Below are positions 19,084 to 29,128 of a stretch of 64,000 nucleotides of DNA, one piece after another. The stretch is from Sulfuracidifex metallicus DSM 6482 = JCM 9184 (GTDB taxonomy: Archaea; Thermoproteota; Thermoprotei_A; Sulfolobales; Sulfolobaceae), in NCBI GenBank assembly GCA_032834875.1, contig CP135238.1, forward strand, positions 998,011-1,062,010, written 5' to 3'. Every line of letters begins with the position of its first letter. The stretch's first letter is position 1. Below the pieces are notes generated by a model, which did no database searches, had not been told where the DNA came from, and saw only the letters and a list, made by a program, of their open reading frames with translations. The position numbers and the translations under genes were made by a program.

Positions 19084-20517
19084 ATGGGTTTATTCGTGTT
19101 CGATAGAGTGCTGGCTGCATTCACAATGGGAACTCATATGCTGTTCACTTACTGGGCTATCTCTTTGCCTATATTCATCGTTACTGCTGAGTATTTAGCT
19201 TATAAGAGGAACGATCCCTATTACATGGCTCTAGCCAAGAGGTTTTCCGTGGTCATGGCTGTGTTGTTCGCTGTCGGTTCAGCAGCAGGCGCAGCAATCG
19301 CAGTAGAGTTCATAACAGTTTGGTATAGATGGATGTACATTGTGAACGAAGTCGACATCCTACCCTTCGAGATAGAGGTAATGGCTTTCTTCTCAGAGGT
19401 AATATTTCTGTCGCTTTACTTGTACGGATGGGACAGACTAAGCAGGACTGCCCACATGGTACTTGGGCTCATGGTGGGAGTTGGTTCCACCATGTCAGCC
19501 GTGTTGATAGTGTTGGTGAATTCATGGATGAATACTCCTAACGGTTTCAACGTGGAGGAGTTCGTCACTACGGGGAAGATAACCGATGTGAATCCCATAG
19601 CTTCCCTGTGGCCTCCTGCAGCAAGCGCCGAGGTCCCAATGGTAATAGCAGGCGCATGGTTTGTTGGCTTCGGCAGTTTAACGGGATACTTCGCCTTCAG
19701 GAAGCTCTTCAGTAAACTAAATCGAGACCAGAACGAGTACTACAATAGAGGACTTAAGCTTTCACTCTTCCTTGCTTCTCTTGACGCTTTCCTCCTTGGT
19801 TGGAGTGGAGACAACGCTGGAAAGGTACTTTATTCCGAACAACCGTTGAAGCTAGCTACTCTTGAGGGAGTTATGAAGACCGGTGCAGGAGTTCCTATGA
19901 CTGTGGGTCCAATTTCCATACCAGGTGTATTGAGTCTATTGTCCACTTGGCCTCCGAACCCAAACGCTGTAGTGCTAGGTTACTCTAGCTTCGTAAAAGC
20001 AGTTCAGGACCCAATATGGTGGATATCTCATGACGCTTACGACCTTCATGCAACTCTTGGAATTGTTGGTGCCCTAGTGTTCTGGATTCTGGCGTCTTTC
20101 ACGTTCTTCAGGCTACCCAGGATGAAGAAGGCTTTCGGCTTCCTTGGTCTTGACAACCCGCTAGAGAAGAAGCTTCCTCTATACGTTGCACTAGTTGTGG
20201 GATGGCTTCAACTTTTAGCGTGGGAGTCTGGATGGGTAGCAGCTGAGACAGGAAGACAACCCTTCGTCATCTGGGGACCTATGGAGGAGACCTCAAGCGG
20301 TTTATATACCATACAAGCTGGAATGCTTACCACTCAGGGTTTCAACAACAATCCCGACGTTCTGCCAATAGGAATAGCAATCATGGCAGCTCTAGTTCTT
20401 GCAGTGTTGGGAACTCTTTATATGCTAAGGAAGTTGTTCATGGGAAGGGACGTGAGCAAGGACGTTAAGATCAGCGAAAATGAATTGGATGTATCCGTAA
20501 AGACTGCAGGCCCCTAG
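19084..20517 (+). CDS. cydA: Cytochrome bd-type quinol oxidase subunit I
   Basis: 477 residues, polytopic. The conserved N-terminal His is in GTHMLFTYWA (about residue 18) and the conserved acids in PFEIEVMAFFSEVIF (about 100-115). The family hallmark GRQPFVIWG follows WVAAET near residue 395, and EQPLKLATLEG corresponds to the QPxKLAAxE region. The enzyme oxidises quinol and reduces oxygen at the membrane. The position normally holding the b558 His reads as AEVPMVIAGAW, so that ligand cannot be assigned. A GGTGA ribosome site precedes the ATG, and TATA AGTTTATAATG lies near 19031. First gene of an operon. Confidence 0.85.
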   Translation: MGLFVFDRVLAAFTMGTHMLFTYWAISLPIFIVTAEYLAYKRNDPYYMALAKRFSVVMAVLFAVGSAAGAAIAVEFITVWYRWMYIVNEVDILPFEIEVMAFFSEVIFLSLYLYGWDRLSRTAHMVLGLMVGVGSTMSAVLIVLVNSWMNTPNGFNVEEFVTTGKITDVNPIASLWPPAASAEVPMVIAGAWFVGFGSLTGYFAFRKLFSKLNRDQNEYYNRGLKLSLFLASLDAFLLGWSGDNAGKVLYSEQPLKLATLEGVMKTGAGVPMTVGPISIPGVLSLLSTWPPNPNAVVLGYSSFVKAVQDPIWWISHDAYDLHATLGIVGALVFWILASFTFFRLPRMKKAFGFLGLDNPLEKKLPLYVALVVGWLQLLAWESGWVAAETGRQPFVIWGPMEETSSGLYTIQAGMLTTQGFNNNPDVLPIGIAIMAALVLAVLGTLYMLRKLFMGRDVSKDVKISENELDVSVKTAGP

Positions 20518-20580
20518 GACGTCTATACAGGGGAGTACCGTTGAGGATAAAGGAGAAATGAAGGATAAGGGTGAGATAAA

Positions 20581-21645
20581 ATGAATCCTTACGTTTTACT
20601 GTTCTTCGTTCCACTCTCCTGGTTCGTCGCCATGTTCATGATGGAAGTAGGCTCCCTTGTTATGCTGCCAGTGTGCAAGTTTGATAAGTACAAGGAGAAG
20701 ATGAACCTGGTTGTAGGTTCAATATGGGCTATAATTGCAACATCGCTAGTTTACCTTGTGGTTTCATTGGACGGACTCTTTGCTCCTGTTATGTTCGCAA
20801 CCGGTGAGGCTCTGTTCGGACTTCTCATGGTTCTTATAGTGATTTTGGCTTTCCATCATTACCTTATAGGGTCGGCTGAAGGAGCCGAATCCGTTGAGAA
20901 GGACGAAAGCTCCAAAAAGTATCTGTTGCTTGCAACTCCATTTGCATTAATTGTAGCTCTCATAGGTAACAGTCTCTTCACCTCAGTGTTCAGCGGTTAT
21001 GGGATAGGGCTAAGCTTACCGCTCTCCACTGTGGCAAGTGTGTTGGAGAATCATCAGCTCTCAGTGGTTATGCATAACTCTCCTGGAGTTCAAGTCTTTT
21101 ACCCAGAATATATGACCATGATATTTAACGCGTTTAACTGGGTGTTCTTCTTAGGCGTTGTAATGTACGTAGTCTTCTTCACGGTGGCTTTCTATGGAAT
21201 CAAGGAAAGGTTCGCTTTAGGTGCGTTATCCTTGAGCTTAGCTAACGTGCTCTTCCTCGCTAGCAGTTACCTTTGGTTACCTTTAGTTTTCCAAAACGCA
21301 GTTGGAAACGTTGGTTTCTGGATTTATATTGTGTCGCTTTACATAGTACTTTACTTGTCTACCCACGACATGTTACCTTTCAAACAAGCTTGGGTATTCA
21401 CGCTCACGTTCTTAGGCGGAATGATGTTCGGGCTATTCACAGAGGGTAATATACTGGTGGACACTGTAAAGGGAGGTATACCGGCATCATTGTTGTTAAC
21501 CAACCCATCCATGCTTGAAGCCGGAGCAATTATGGTTGTTCTCATAGGGATTCTAGCTATGGGAGGAGTAACTGCCGTTTCATACGAAATATTATTCAAG
21601 AATTCTCTAGAAAAAATGGAAACTAGAAAGACACAGCAGAGCTAA
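20581..21645 (+). CDS. cydB: Cytochrome bd-type oxidase second subunit
   Basis: 354 residues with about nine membrane helices, starting NPYVLLFFVPLSWFVAMFMMEVGSL. Position 63 bp after cydA, with a GGGTGAG ribosome site, supports assignment as the partner subunit. Sequence similarity to bacterial CydB is weak by eye; archaeal bd oxidases often have a divergent or CydA-like second subunit. Confidence 0.7.
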   Translation: MNPYVLLFFVPLSWFVAMFMMEVGSLVMLPVCKFDKYKEKMNLVVGSIWAIIATSLVYLVVSLDGLFAPVMFATGEALFGLLMVLIVILAFHHYLIGSAEGAESVEKDESSKKYLLLATPFALIVALIGNSLFTSVFSGYGIGLSLPLSTVASVLENHQLSVVMHNSPGVQVFYPEYMTMIFNAFNWVFFLGVVMYVVFFTVAFYGIKERFALGALSLSLANVLFLASSYLWLPLVFQNAVGNVGFWIYIVSLYIVLYLSTHDMLPFKQAWVFTLTFLGGMMFGLFTEGNILVDTVKGGIPASLLLTNPSMLEAGAIMVVLIGILAMGGVTAVSYEILFKNSLEKMETRKTQQS

Positions 21646-21680
21646 GTCACAAAAGAAGAAAGCGACGTTACAAATCTAAG

Positions 21681-21703
21681 CTTCTTTGTTTTTTCACTTT
21701 TTT
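21681..21703 (+). terminator. T-rich terminator after cyd genes
   Basis: Two T runs (GTTTTTTCACTTTTTT) start about 40 bp after the cydB stop. Confidence 0.45.
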
Positions 21704-22236
21704 AAAGAAATATTATCTATTTTTATTAGTCTTCTTTAGATTTTTTTCTTCTTGTTAGTCATTTTTATGTTTATACCCTATGGTATGCATGTGTAACCTT
21801 ATCCATTATGCCCACAGAAACTCCTCTGCCCTCAAAGAAGGAAAAGACATGCATGTATACTCGACTATTAACAACTAAGTTTTGGACTACATTCGAAGGA
21901 AGATAGGGAAGGTAGATTCTCACCTTGGTGGAGTTTTCTATCCCTTAAGATATTTTATAAGCGTAAAAACCAGAACTAAGATCTTAATAACGATGAAGTC
22001 GGTAACGAGGAGGAGTTCCATCCAATTGTATTCTCCCGGGTAGTTACTCAAGTGAGAAGGTCGACATTTCTAAATTTCTGAATTCCTTAATTAACCTGCT
22101 AATAAAATGAGATATATCATCGGAAGGTATGAGCAAGATTATACACAGCGGAAATTATAATATTATAAAAACCGATATAAAACAAGGCATTGATACCTTG
22201 TTGAAGACATCAAATCCAAGCAGGAGGGAGTGACTC
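21704..22236. other. Intergenic
   Basis: No gene seen. A strong ribosome site GGAGGGAGTGA at about 22223-22233 precedes the next start. Confidence 0.45.
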
Positions 22237-22929
22237 TTGAAGATTAAGATAAGGAATCACGCATTATATTTCGTAGGAATTTTCTCATACATAGTGTCCC
22301 TAGTTCCCTTTCACGTCAACTTCGAAAGGGCTCTCCTTCTGCTTCCCGTCGTGTTGATAAACCTCCCTGTGTTGGAGTACCTTCAGCCCAAGGTGATGTC
22401 CCTCAGAATGAGGTGGACGGATGCTGGATTAGCTATAGTGGCTGGAGTTCCATACATTTTCATGATATCTCCCCTCATGGTTGTGCCCGTCTTTTCGCTT
22501 TTCCTTTCCCTTCTTCTTTTCAAAGAGAGAAACACTATGCTGGGAAACGTTATGGGTACTACCTTTGTGGTATCGCTCTCCCTCGTGTGGGGAAATTTCG
22601 TGGAGAACCCATTTTTGTTACCTGATGTTTACTGGATATTATATATTCTCACTGGTGCGCTTTACGTGGAGTATAAGATACCCTTCAGGAACCTTGATAA
22701 GAAGGTTACATCAATTGTATGGATGGTTGTTGTATCAATGCTAATCTACCTTAGCTTAGACAGTCCTCTCCTTCTCATTTCCTTGATTGAACCTTCCATT
22801 CGGTTCCTAAATCCAGGGGATAAATTAAAGTCTACAAAAGAGATTTCGACTATGGGAAGGAATATAGCGAAGAGGGACGCAATCTTCCTAGTGATCCTGA
22901 TTATCACTTCTGTGTTAGCGTTTAAATGA
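22237..22929 (+). CDS. Hypothetical polytopic membrane protein
   Basis: 230 residues with about seven hydrophobic segments. The TTG start at 22237 is chosen because GGAGGGAGTGA sits just upstream. No family recognised. It shares its direction with the cyd genes but is separated by about 590 bp. Confidence 0.65.
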   Translation: MKIKIRNHALYFVGIFSYIVSLVPFHVNFERALLLLPVVLINLPVLEYLQPKVMSLRMRWTDAGLAIVAGVPYIFMISPLMVVPVFSLFLSLLLFKERNTMLGNVMGTTFVVSLSLVWGNFVENPFLLPDVYWILYILTGALYVEYKIPFRNLDKKVTSIVWMVVVSMLIYLSLDSPLLLISLIEPSIRFLNPGDKLKSTKEISTMGRNIAKRDAIFLVILIITSVLAFK

Positions 22930-23065
22930 GTTGAGAAAGAAGAGCCTTCTAAGTAGAACTTGTGCTGAAAAATCATAAAAACGACGTATCTTCCATGTCA
23001 TTATCAAAGCTTAATGTCAAGATTAGTCATATAGAAATAAAATCCTTTTTTCTTACATTCTCTAT

Positions 23066-23362
23066 ATGTCTTTAATTCAAAAGCCATGGTTTAGGGCTTT
23101 GAGTTACGTAGGGATTTTCTTCTTATCATGGGTACTAGACGTAGGTCTATTTATGGCTCTTTATGAAAAGGTCTTTTACCCCGGTTTTTCTACAATGCTT
23201 TACGTAGATTTCAGTGCTTCCGTCTACGCTTTATTGTTCTCTCTTTATTTCCTGAAGAAGAAACACTTCTTTTCCCTTATAGTTCCTACACTAAACTTCT
23301 TTATAGGATTAGTCCTCCTAGCTTTTGAAGCAATAGTCCTAATTGGTGCATGTTCGACCTAA
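23066..23362 (+). CDS. Small three-helix membrane protein
   Basis: 98 residues with three hydrophobic segments (about 9-29, 43-64, 70-93) separated by short loops. Not recognised; likely a small accessory membrane protein. Confidence 0.55.
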   Translation: MSLIQKPWFRALSYVGIFFLSWVLDVGLFMALYEKVFYPGFSTMLYVDFSASVYALLFSLYFLKKKHFFSLIVPTLNFFIGLVLLAFEAIVLIGACST

Positions 23363-24248
23363 ACCTTTATAAATTTTCTCTTCTTCTTTGAATGAAAATA
23401 AGATAAACAATAATAGTTCGTGTCATTTATTCCTATTTTATTATTTTTAGTCAAACTTATACTATTTCAATTATTTCAAAACAATCATTAAGTCCGTTTC
23501 CATACTCTACCTGAAATTCATCAGTAGAAGGGATATCTTAGACATATGTTATCTTTGTGGGGATAACACTAACAATTTAACTGAAATAGCTTAAGGTTAT
23601 ACGCTTAAGCTATGTAATATGTAAAGATTTCTGTTATTAATTCAACTTAAAGAAAAGTAGATGTAGTGGGTGTGAATGTAAACTATACACGGATAAAGAG
23701 ATCAAAAGCTCTTGTGTCAGAAGATTTATGTGAGCTTCGCTAACTATTGGCGTTTTATAGTTAGTATTGATAGACCTAGATTTCAATCATATGTTAATCG
23801 GTTATGCTTATCAACTAAAAAATTAAAAATATTATTCTTATGTGACTGTTTTTCTAAATACTTTTAAAAGTATTCATAATATTTATTAATATATAGATTA
23901 AAAAAATTTTAGATAGTAAATTATATTATATAATTCTGTTTGAATCGATATGATTACAAAATGCAAGTCAACTAAAAGTCTCCGGCGAAAATAGACGTTA
24001 ATTTTCTTTATGTTCAGACATGAGATCTCTTACTTGAATACCACATTAGAGAAACCAGAAAGTCATTACTTCCGAGAGAAAGTAGGGAAACTGCTATACT
24101 TTAATTAAAATTCTTTAATCATTGAATTTTACTTATAAATGTATTCGAAATCGTTTAAATGTCTTAATTATCTTTTGGACGAATTTAAGTTTTCGTCATA
24201 ACATTTACCCAGAGAAATTCTAAATAGTTTTGAAAGCCAGTTTAACAT
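23363..24248. other. AT-rich intergenic, no gene seen
   Basis: Nearly 0.9 kb of very AT-rich sequence with no convincing frame. Confidence 0.5.
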
Positions 24249-25429
24249 ATGGCGAAAAAGAAGATAGTTGTGGTTGGAGGAGGAATTGCAGGAATGGGAG
24301 TAGCGAACACCTTATCCGAAAAGATGAAGGATAAGGCGGAGATCACGGTTATAAACAAGGAGGACTTCTATATATCAGGTCCAAGTAGGCTCTGCTATTG
24401 ACCGGGGAGCAACAATACGGAAGAATTATCAGGGGCTATGAAAACGTAGGCAGCAAGGGTATAAAAGTAATGACAGGAAACGTAAACAAGGTGGATCCTG
24501 ATAACAGGAAAGTTTACGTTGCAGAATCAACCTTCGGTAACAAGGTAGGTGAGGTAAGTTATGACTATCTAGTTCTAGCCCCAGGAATAGTATTTGACGG
24601 CTCTGACATTGTAGGATATGACAAGTGGTGGTGGAAGAACACTAACGTATATGACCCGGGAAAGGTTAACGTGCTCAAATCCAAGCTCTGGAGTGACAAT
24701 GAAGGGTCTGTGGTGATTTATGCGCCTAAGGCTCCTTACAGATGTGCTCCAGCACCAACGGAGACGGCAATGCTGGCTCACACTGTCCTCTCAAATAGGG
24801 GGGTGAGAGGTAAGTTCAACATAGTTCACATTGATGCTAACGATAAGACTCAACCTCCATTCATAATGGACGTGTTAAAACAGACCTACGAGAAGGCTGG
24901 TATTCAATTGGCTACTAACCAAGAGTTGTCAGAGATCGGAGAAGACTACGTTGTCACTAAATCCGGTGAAAAGTATAAGTACACTGTGTTAGCTCTGCTA
25001 GAACCTAATAGAGCTCCAAAGTTCGTGGAAGAGGCAGGGTTAGGTAAAGGTTTCATTGATGTACGGTCTCCCCAAGACTTGAGACATCCTAAGTATGACG
25101 ATATTTTATCTGCTGGAGACGCTGCTAAACTTCCGTTCCCAAAGAACCAAGAGATAGCCTTTGAAAGCGCAATGTTCGCGTCTAACAAGATCATGGAGAT
25201 GGAGGGGTTGACTGAGAAGTTACCAGTCCAATACGCGTTCGTGGGTTGGGCTTACATGGGTAATCTTGAGGGGAAGCTTGAGAGTTGGAGTTTGCAGTTT
25301 CAACTTGACTTGACAGTTCAACCTCCTAAACCAACAAAGGACCCACAGCTTAAGAGGGACTATACGCTACAGAAGGATAGATGGGAACAAGCCTACCTCG
25401 AGAAACTTTTCGGGTACAAGGCTGTATAA
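24249..25429 (+). pseudogene. Sulfide:quinone oxidoreductase-like flavoprotein, frameshifted
   Basis: The first frame starts [19 protein letters not shown], an FAD-binding GxGxxG fold, and ends after SGPSRLCY. The next frame carries on [13 protein letters not shown] to the C terminus. One missing base near 24387-24391 (expected AGGCCTCTG, seen AGGCTCTG) accounts for the break. Downstream landmarks are [16 protein letters not shown], with the Cys position used in SQR and flavocytochrome c sulfide dehydrogenase, and [15 protein letters not shown], the second FAD motif. Intact, it would be about 393 residues and would feed electrons from sulfide to quinone. Whether the lesion is genuine cannot be told from sequence alone. 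Confidence 0.75.
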
Positions 25430-25964
25430 AGAAGATTTTATGTAGTTTTTTTGTTATATATTTTCTTATATTTTAATCTAATTCTCTTTTTATTTTTAAG
25501 CCTTTTATTTTCATTTATAGATTTCCTCAACGGGCCGTTTGTGCTATATTTGGACTATTTTAAATTTCATTATTTCTAAATTATAATATAAGATAAAAAT
25601 AATACTCTGCCTTAAAATTGATAAATTATCTTTGAAGTAGTAATGAAATATCTCTTTTTTCTATTTAAATAGTATTATTATACCTTAAGTATGTTCTTAA
25701 TTAGTTGATTTTTAGACGTTTCTTATAAAGAGATTATCTCAAGAGGAAGCTGTATAGAAATTGAATGAAAACTAGAACAGTCGTAAAATTAACTAAAGAG
25801 GGAGAAGAAATAGCCTCTAAGTTATTAACAGAATATAAGGTTTAGCTTTTCTTTATGAAACTTATCAGGCTTCTTCCAAGAAGCTTGAATATCCTAAAAA
25901 TGCAAACAGTTTTACAGCGTCTCAATTGCGCAATTAGCTAATCGTCACTAGGTTTTTCTATCGA
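25430..25964. other. AT-rich intergenic, no gene seen
   Basis: T-rich run after the flavoprotein stop (about 25444-25470) is a likely terminator. The rest is AT-rich without a supported gene. Confidence 0.45.
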
Positions 25965-26282
25965 CTACTTTACTGTATTAGAAGTCTCCCTGTCTTCGAA
26001 AAATACGTAAACCCCTCTCAATCCTCTTGTTAGCATTATATAATACCTATTCTTAAGAAGTGCCAATGCCTTCTTTTCGTCCTTATTAGCAATCCTCTTT
26101 AAAGACTCCTTTCCGCCTACGTAGTCAGTTATTGCATCGGAGTTCACAGTCCAACCGTTGTTTCTCCATATTAAGTCCCTTCCCCATACAACTCCGACGT
26201 AATCAGCCTCAAAACCCTGAGCTCCATAAACTGAGGCGCAGTATTTTAATGGGTCAAGTTCCCCATTCCATGTGAATCTTTA
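25965..26282 (-). pseudogene. C-terminal fragment of a DUF2075-type helicase-like ATPase
   Basis: The open frame starts abruptly at FTWNGELDPLKYCASVYGAQGFEADYVGVVWGRDL and ends YIMLTRGLRGVYVFFED. These match the last motifs (Q-GFE and TRG) of DUF2075/Schlafen-like P-loop ATPases. The N-terminal Walker motifs are missing and the frame has no start, so it is a truncated remnant. Confidence 0.65.
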
Positions 26283-26671
26283 ATTTCACAAATAACTTAA
26301 TGATTAAGAGTTTTTAAATTTATTACTAAATATTATTTGGGTATCTCACTGGTATAGTTATTAAGCTATAAACTTATTAAATACTAATTCTTTATTTAGA
26401 GAATTAACAACAAATTAGAATATTACAAGATGTTAAAAAAGAAATATAAATAGCTTAGTGGCTACACTATGGACACACTCATTTTATGAATAATAAGATT
26501 ACCTAAAGTCCACATTGTCACAAGAATTAAATAACTACTGATAAATACGATAAATTTAATCATTTTATGGATACCTCCTTGATATATAATATAGGTATAT
26601 ATTTTGTGATAAATAAACTAAGACTTTCTATGCTTAGCATTATATGGTTGTTAAATCATAAAAATTTTACT
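26283..26671. other. AT-rich intergenic
   Basis: No supported gene; one frame beginning near 26567 lies opposite the regulator and is not convincing. Confidence 0.45.
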
Positions 26672-26950
26672 TTACCAACCTATCCATACCCACCATTCAT
26701 TAATCCATTCGGATATCCACTTATCTGGATCCGTAGGCAAATTCTTACCAAATTCCGTAAGCTCAAAATATTCCTCCTTATCTTTTACGTATTTCCTAAT
26801 TATTCCGTAAGTTAGGAGATAACTTATTGCAAAATCAAAAAAACAACCGTAAGCTGTTGTTCTTTCTCTAAGTTCACTTGCTTTTAACGGACCATCCTTT
26901 AAAGCAGAATATATTTGATTTACTATAATTCTTAGAGGTCTCTTAGCCAT
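26672..26950 (-). CDS. Winged-helix regulator with Trp-rich tail
   Basis: 92 residues from ATG 26950 (a GTG at 26959 is in frame). The fold is clear: IYSALKDGPLKASELRERT, then FFDFAISYLLTYGIIRKY, then a wing EEYFELTEFGKNLP. Paralogue of the regulator at 1680-2003. The C-terminal tail WISEWINEWWVWIGW is unusually Trp-rich. It lies 37 bp downstream of a Cys/Ser-rich peptide gene on the same strand, so the two are likely one transcript. Confidence 0.7.
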   Translation of the reverse strand: MAKRPLRIIVNQIYSALKDGPLKASELRERTTAYGCFFDFAISYLLTYGIIRKYVKDKEEYFELTEFGKNLPTDPDKWISEWINEWWVWIGW

Positions 26951-26986
26951 ATCTATCACGTGACTATGTGGGGTCTGATAATTCTA

Positions 26987-27154
26987 TTTTTTCTTTGATG
27001 TGTTTTCTATTCTTACATTACCACTACTGCAACACGAACTAGATGACGAAAGTATGTCTGTTGTAGTACATGCACCAGGAGCTAATTCTACTTCGATGTT
27101 ATCTTCAATACTACTAGAGGTAGTTTTAACCTCGTTTTTATTTGTTATTTTCAT
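26987..27154 (-). CDS. Small Ser/Thr/Cys-rich peptide, possible RiPP precursor
   Basis: 56 residues from ATG 27154 with GGGGAT about 8 bp upstream; the frame also opens at TTG 27169. The first half is polar and acidic (SSSIEDNIEVELAPGA); the second is a compact run ACTTTDILSSSSSCCSSGNVR and a basic tail ending in KKK. An acidic leader, a GA junction and a core dense in Ser/Thr/Cys resemble precursors of ribosomally made, modified peptides. No LanM, YcaO or radical-SAM gene is visible nearby. An ordinary small structural or metal-binding peptide is the alternative. Confidence 0.5.
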
Positions 27155-27207
27155 AGTTAATATCCCCAATACTTTTTTCGTAGATTCTAATATTTAATTA
27201 CGGCTAT

Positions 27208-27227
27208 TAGTTCATTTTTTTGAACTA
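27208..27227. promoter_or_regulatory. Inverted repeat upstream of peptide gene
   Basis: TAGTTCA - six bases - TGAACTA, a perfect 7-bp inverted repeat just upstream of a TATA-like TTAAATATTAG for the peptide gene. Related TGAACT half-sites occur before the transporter genes. Confidence 0.5.
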
Positions 27228-27269
27228 CTAAGTAATCTTGTAAGATTATGCGTTAATTATGCTTTAGAT

Positions 27270-27431
27270 ATGGAGAAAGTAAATGGCATAGGTGTTATCG
27301 TATCTGACTCCATTATACCGGCAATAATTGCTCATGAAATCTTTGTTATTTTATATATTAGGAAAAAAGATATTAATGTCTAGGAAAATATACTTGAAGT
27401 AATAGGAGGAATAGAGGACGAATCTATTTAA
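27270..27431 (+). pseudogene. Short fragment, possibly PIN-domain toxin
   Basis: ATG 27270 opens MEKVNGIGVIVSDSIIPAIIAHEIFVILY, resembling the start-to-second-acid part of some PIN proteins. It hits TAG at 27381 and stops at 27429. Too short for a complete toxin. Confidence 0.3.
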
Positions 27432-27436
27432 AAGTT

Positions 27437-28249
27437 TTAGAACATTCTTTGTTCTTCCACTTGCCTTAGATATACTTTTCTTAGCATAAGTATATCAACT
27501 ACAGTTAGTACTATAATCCACGGAAAGATTCCGAGGAATAAATAGAGAAGTGAGAGTTCAGAACTATAGTCCGGCACACTTACGGGTAAAGTATTGCCGT
27601 AATAGGAATATGCAGTCAAAAGCATTGATGATAAAAACGGATTTGCATAGTCTACTATAGGGTTACTGTAAGGATATACTATATAAAGAAAGTATGAGGC
27701 TATGACTATAAACATTGGAATGTAGAGCAAGAAGAGGGAGTATTGTAGTATCTTTATTTTAATCAGAGAGAATAGTTCAATAAGAACTGCTAAAGAGATT
27801 AAGAGTAATCCTTCAAAGAACACACCTACTATTAAAAGTGCGGGGTTTGACGGTAGGACAATAGTGCCCTCTAACTTAGTGAGCATTATGAATACTAACA
27901 TTGAAAATATGCCGATAATTTCAGCATCTATAAGGTTTGCTGAATAGAAGGCTAATATGTATTTAGGTGGTGTTAATTTAGAGAACTTAAACATAAACGG
28001 TAAAGCTTGTGTGTTGAAGAATATTGCAAATGCCACACCTATTGCGAATGTGGAAAGGGCTATTAACGTGGTTGAACTATAACCTAAAGAAACATAAAGT
28101 GAGTATTCTCTGAGGTCAGAAGGTTTATAAACGTTAATAAGTAACATTGAAAGAATACTCCAGAATGCTAAAAAACCTAACACCCAGCTCAAATTGACCT
28201 TCATCGTAAGTCTTTTTACATAAGATATGAACAAATTCTTCATTTTCAC
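27437..28249 (-). CDS. ABC-2-type transporter permease
   Basis: 270 residues with about six hydrophobic segments and no other domain; the size and pairing with the overlapping ATPase gene (4-bp overlap at 28246-28249) mark it as the membrane subunit. Substrate not evident; the neighbourhood suggests peptide export or self-protection. Confidence 0.75.
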   Translation of the reverse strand: MKMKNLFISYVKRLTMKVNLSWVLGFLAFWSILSMLLINVYKPSDLREYSLYVSLGYSSTTLIALSTFAIGVAFAIFFNTQALPFMFKFSKLTPPKYILAFYSANLIDAEIIGIFSMLVFIMLTKLEGTIVLPSNPALLIVGVFFEGLLLISLAVLIELFSLIKIKILQYSLFLLYIPMFIVIASYFLYIVYPYSNPIVDYANPFLSSMLLTAYSYYGNTLPVSVPDYSSELSLLYLFLGIFPWIIVLTVVDILMLRKVYLRQVEEQRMF

Positions 28250-29013
28250 ACCCCGTAAAGTCTATCTATAGTGCCTAACGAGCCTATTTTCGTTCCTTCT
28301 TTACCTTTAACTATTGAAACCTTTTTACCAGATACTTGAAGCGTTAAAATAGCATCTTCTCTTTCTCCCTCTACTACAGAAGACTCTAGAAAATCCTTGA
28401 CCAATATAGGACTGAAAAGTTTGCTGTCCGATAAGATATAAAGCTTATAGTCTGGGAATTTGCCTAAAATATCAAGATTATGAGTTGTAATTATCCCTTC
28501 TTCTCCGAATTTCTTTATCCATTCCGCTACTATTGCTCTTCTCGCTGGATCTATGTTTTCAAAGGGTTCGTCGAGTAAGATAATCTTTGGCTTTGACGAG
28601 AAAGCCAGAATATTGCGAACTAGCAGAGATTGACCGGTTGATAGTCTAAAGAGCGGTAAGTTCAAATTAATGTCTAAGTCTACCTCTTTCAAAAGTTCAG
28701 AAAATAACCCCTTGTCCACGTTCATTTCCTCTGAGTAGATGTCCAATATATTGTTAATAGTATAGCCTAGGTTATATACCTCTCCCAAGTTTGTAGCTAA
28801 GCCTAGATAGTTCTTAATTTCTTTTACCTCTTTTCCTTCAATGCGTATCGAGCCTTTATATGGGAGTAAGCCTGCGGTAGCCTTAATTAATGTTGTCTTC
28901 CCAGAACCATTTTTACCTATGATGAATACTTTCCCAGCTATTTTAGCAGTGAGGTTTTTTATTACGTCCCATTTCCAGTAGCTTATTGTAACGTTTTGGT
29001 ACTCGATCATCAT
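28246..29013 (-). CDS. ABC transporter ATPase
   Basis: 255 residues. Walker A GKNGSGKT (33-40), signature LSTGQS (124-129), Walker B IILLDEP (144-150), and a His switch in TTHNLD (about 178). About 50 residues after the core are specific to this protein. Together with the permease it forms a simple exporter-type complex. The operon diverges from 29129. TATA-like TTATATATG lies near 29032-29040. Confidence 0.85.
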   Translation of the reverse strand: MMIEYQNVTISYWKWDVIKNLTAKIAGKVFIIGKNGSGKTTLIKATAGLLPYKGSIRIEGKEVKEIKNYLGLATNLGEVYNLGYTINNILDIYSEEMNVDKGLFSELLKEVDLDINLNLPLFRLSTGQSLLVRNILAFSSKPKIILLDEPFENIDPARRAIVAEWIKKFGEEGIITTHNLDILGKFPDYKLYILSDSKLFSPILVKDFLESSVVEGEREDAILTLQVSGKKVSIVKGKEGTKIGSLGTIDRLYGV

Positions 29014-29052
29014 GATAATGTAGGAACCAGCATATATAATTAATTAAAATTG

Positions 29053-29099
29053 TTCAAAGAATTGAACTGAATTCAAAAATATGAACTGAGATATCAGTT
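29053..29099. promoter_or_regulatory. Inverted repeats in divergent promoter
   Basis: TTCAA-AGAA-TTGAA (29053-29066) and AACTGA-GATA-TCAGTT (29084-29099) lie between the two divergent transcripts and abut the TATA boxes. Likely operators, probably for one of the nearby winged-helix proteins. Confidence 0.5.
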
Positions 29100-29128
29100 T
29101 AAATAGTAGAAAAAAGAGTGAATTTTAA

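Noticed and set aside
19329-19598. Alternative frames inside cydA
   Set aside because: They overlap a clearly functional cydA frame and have no recognisable domain.
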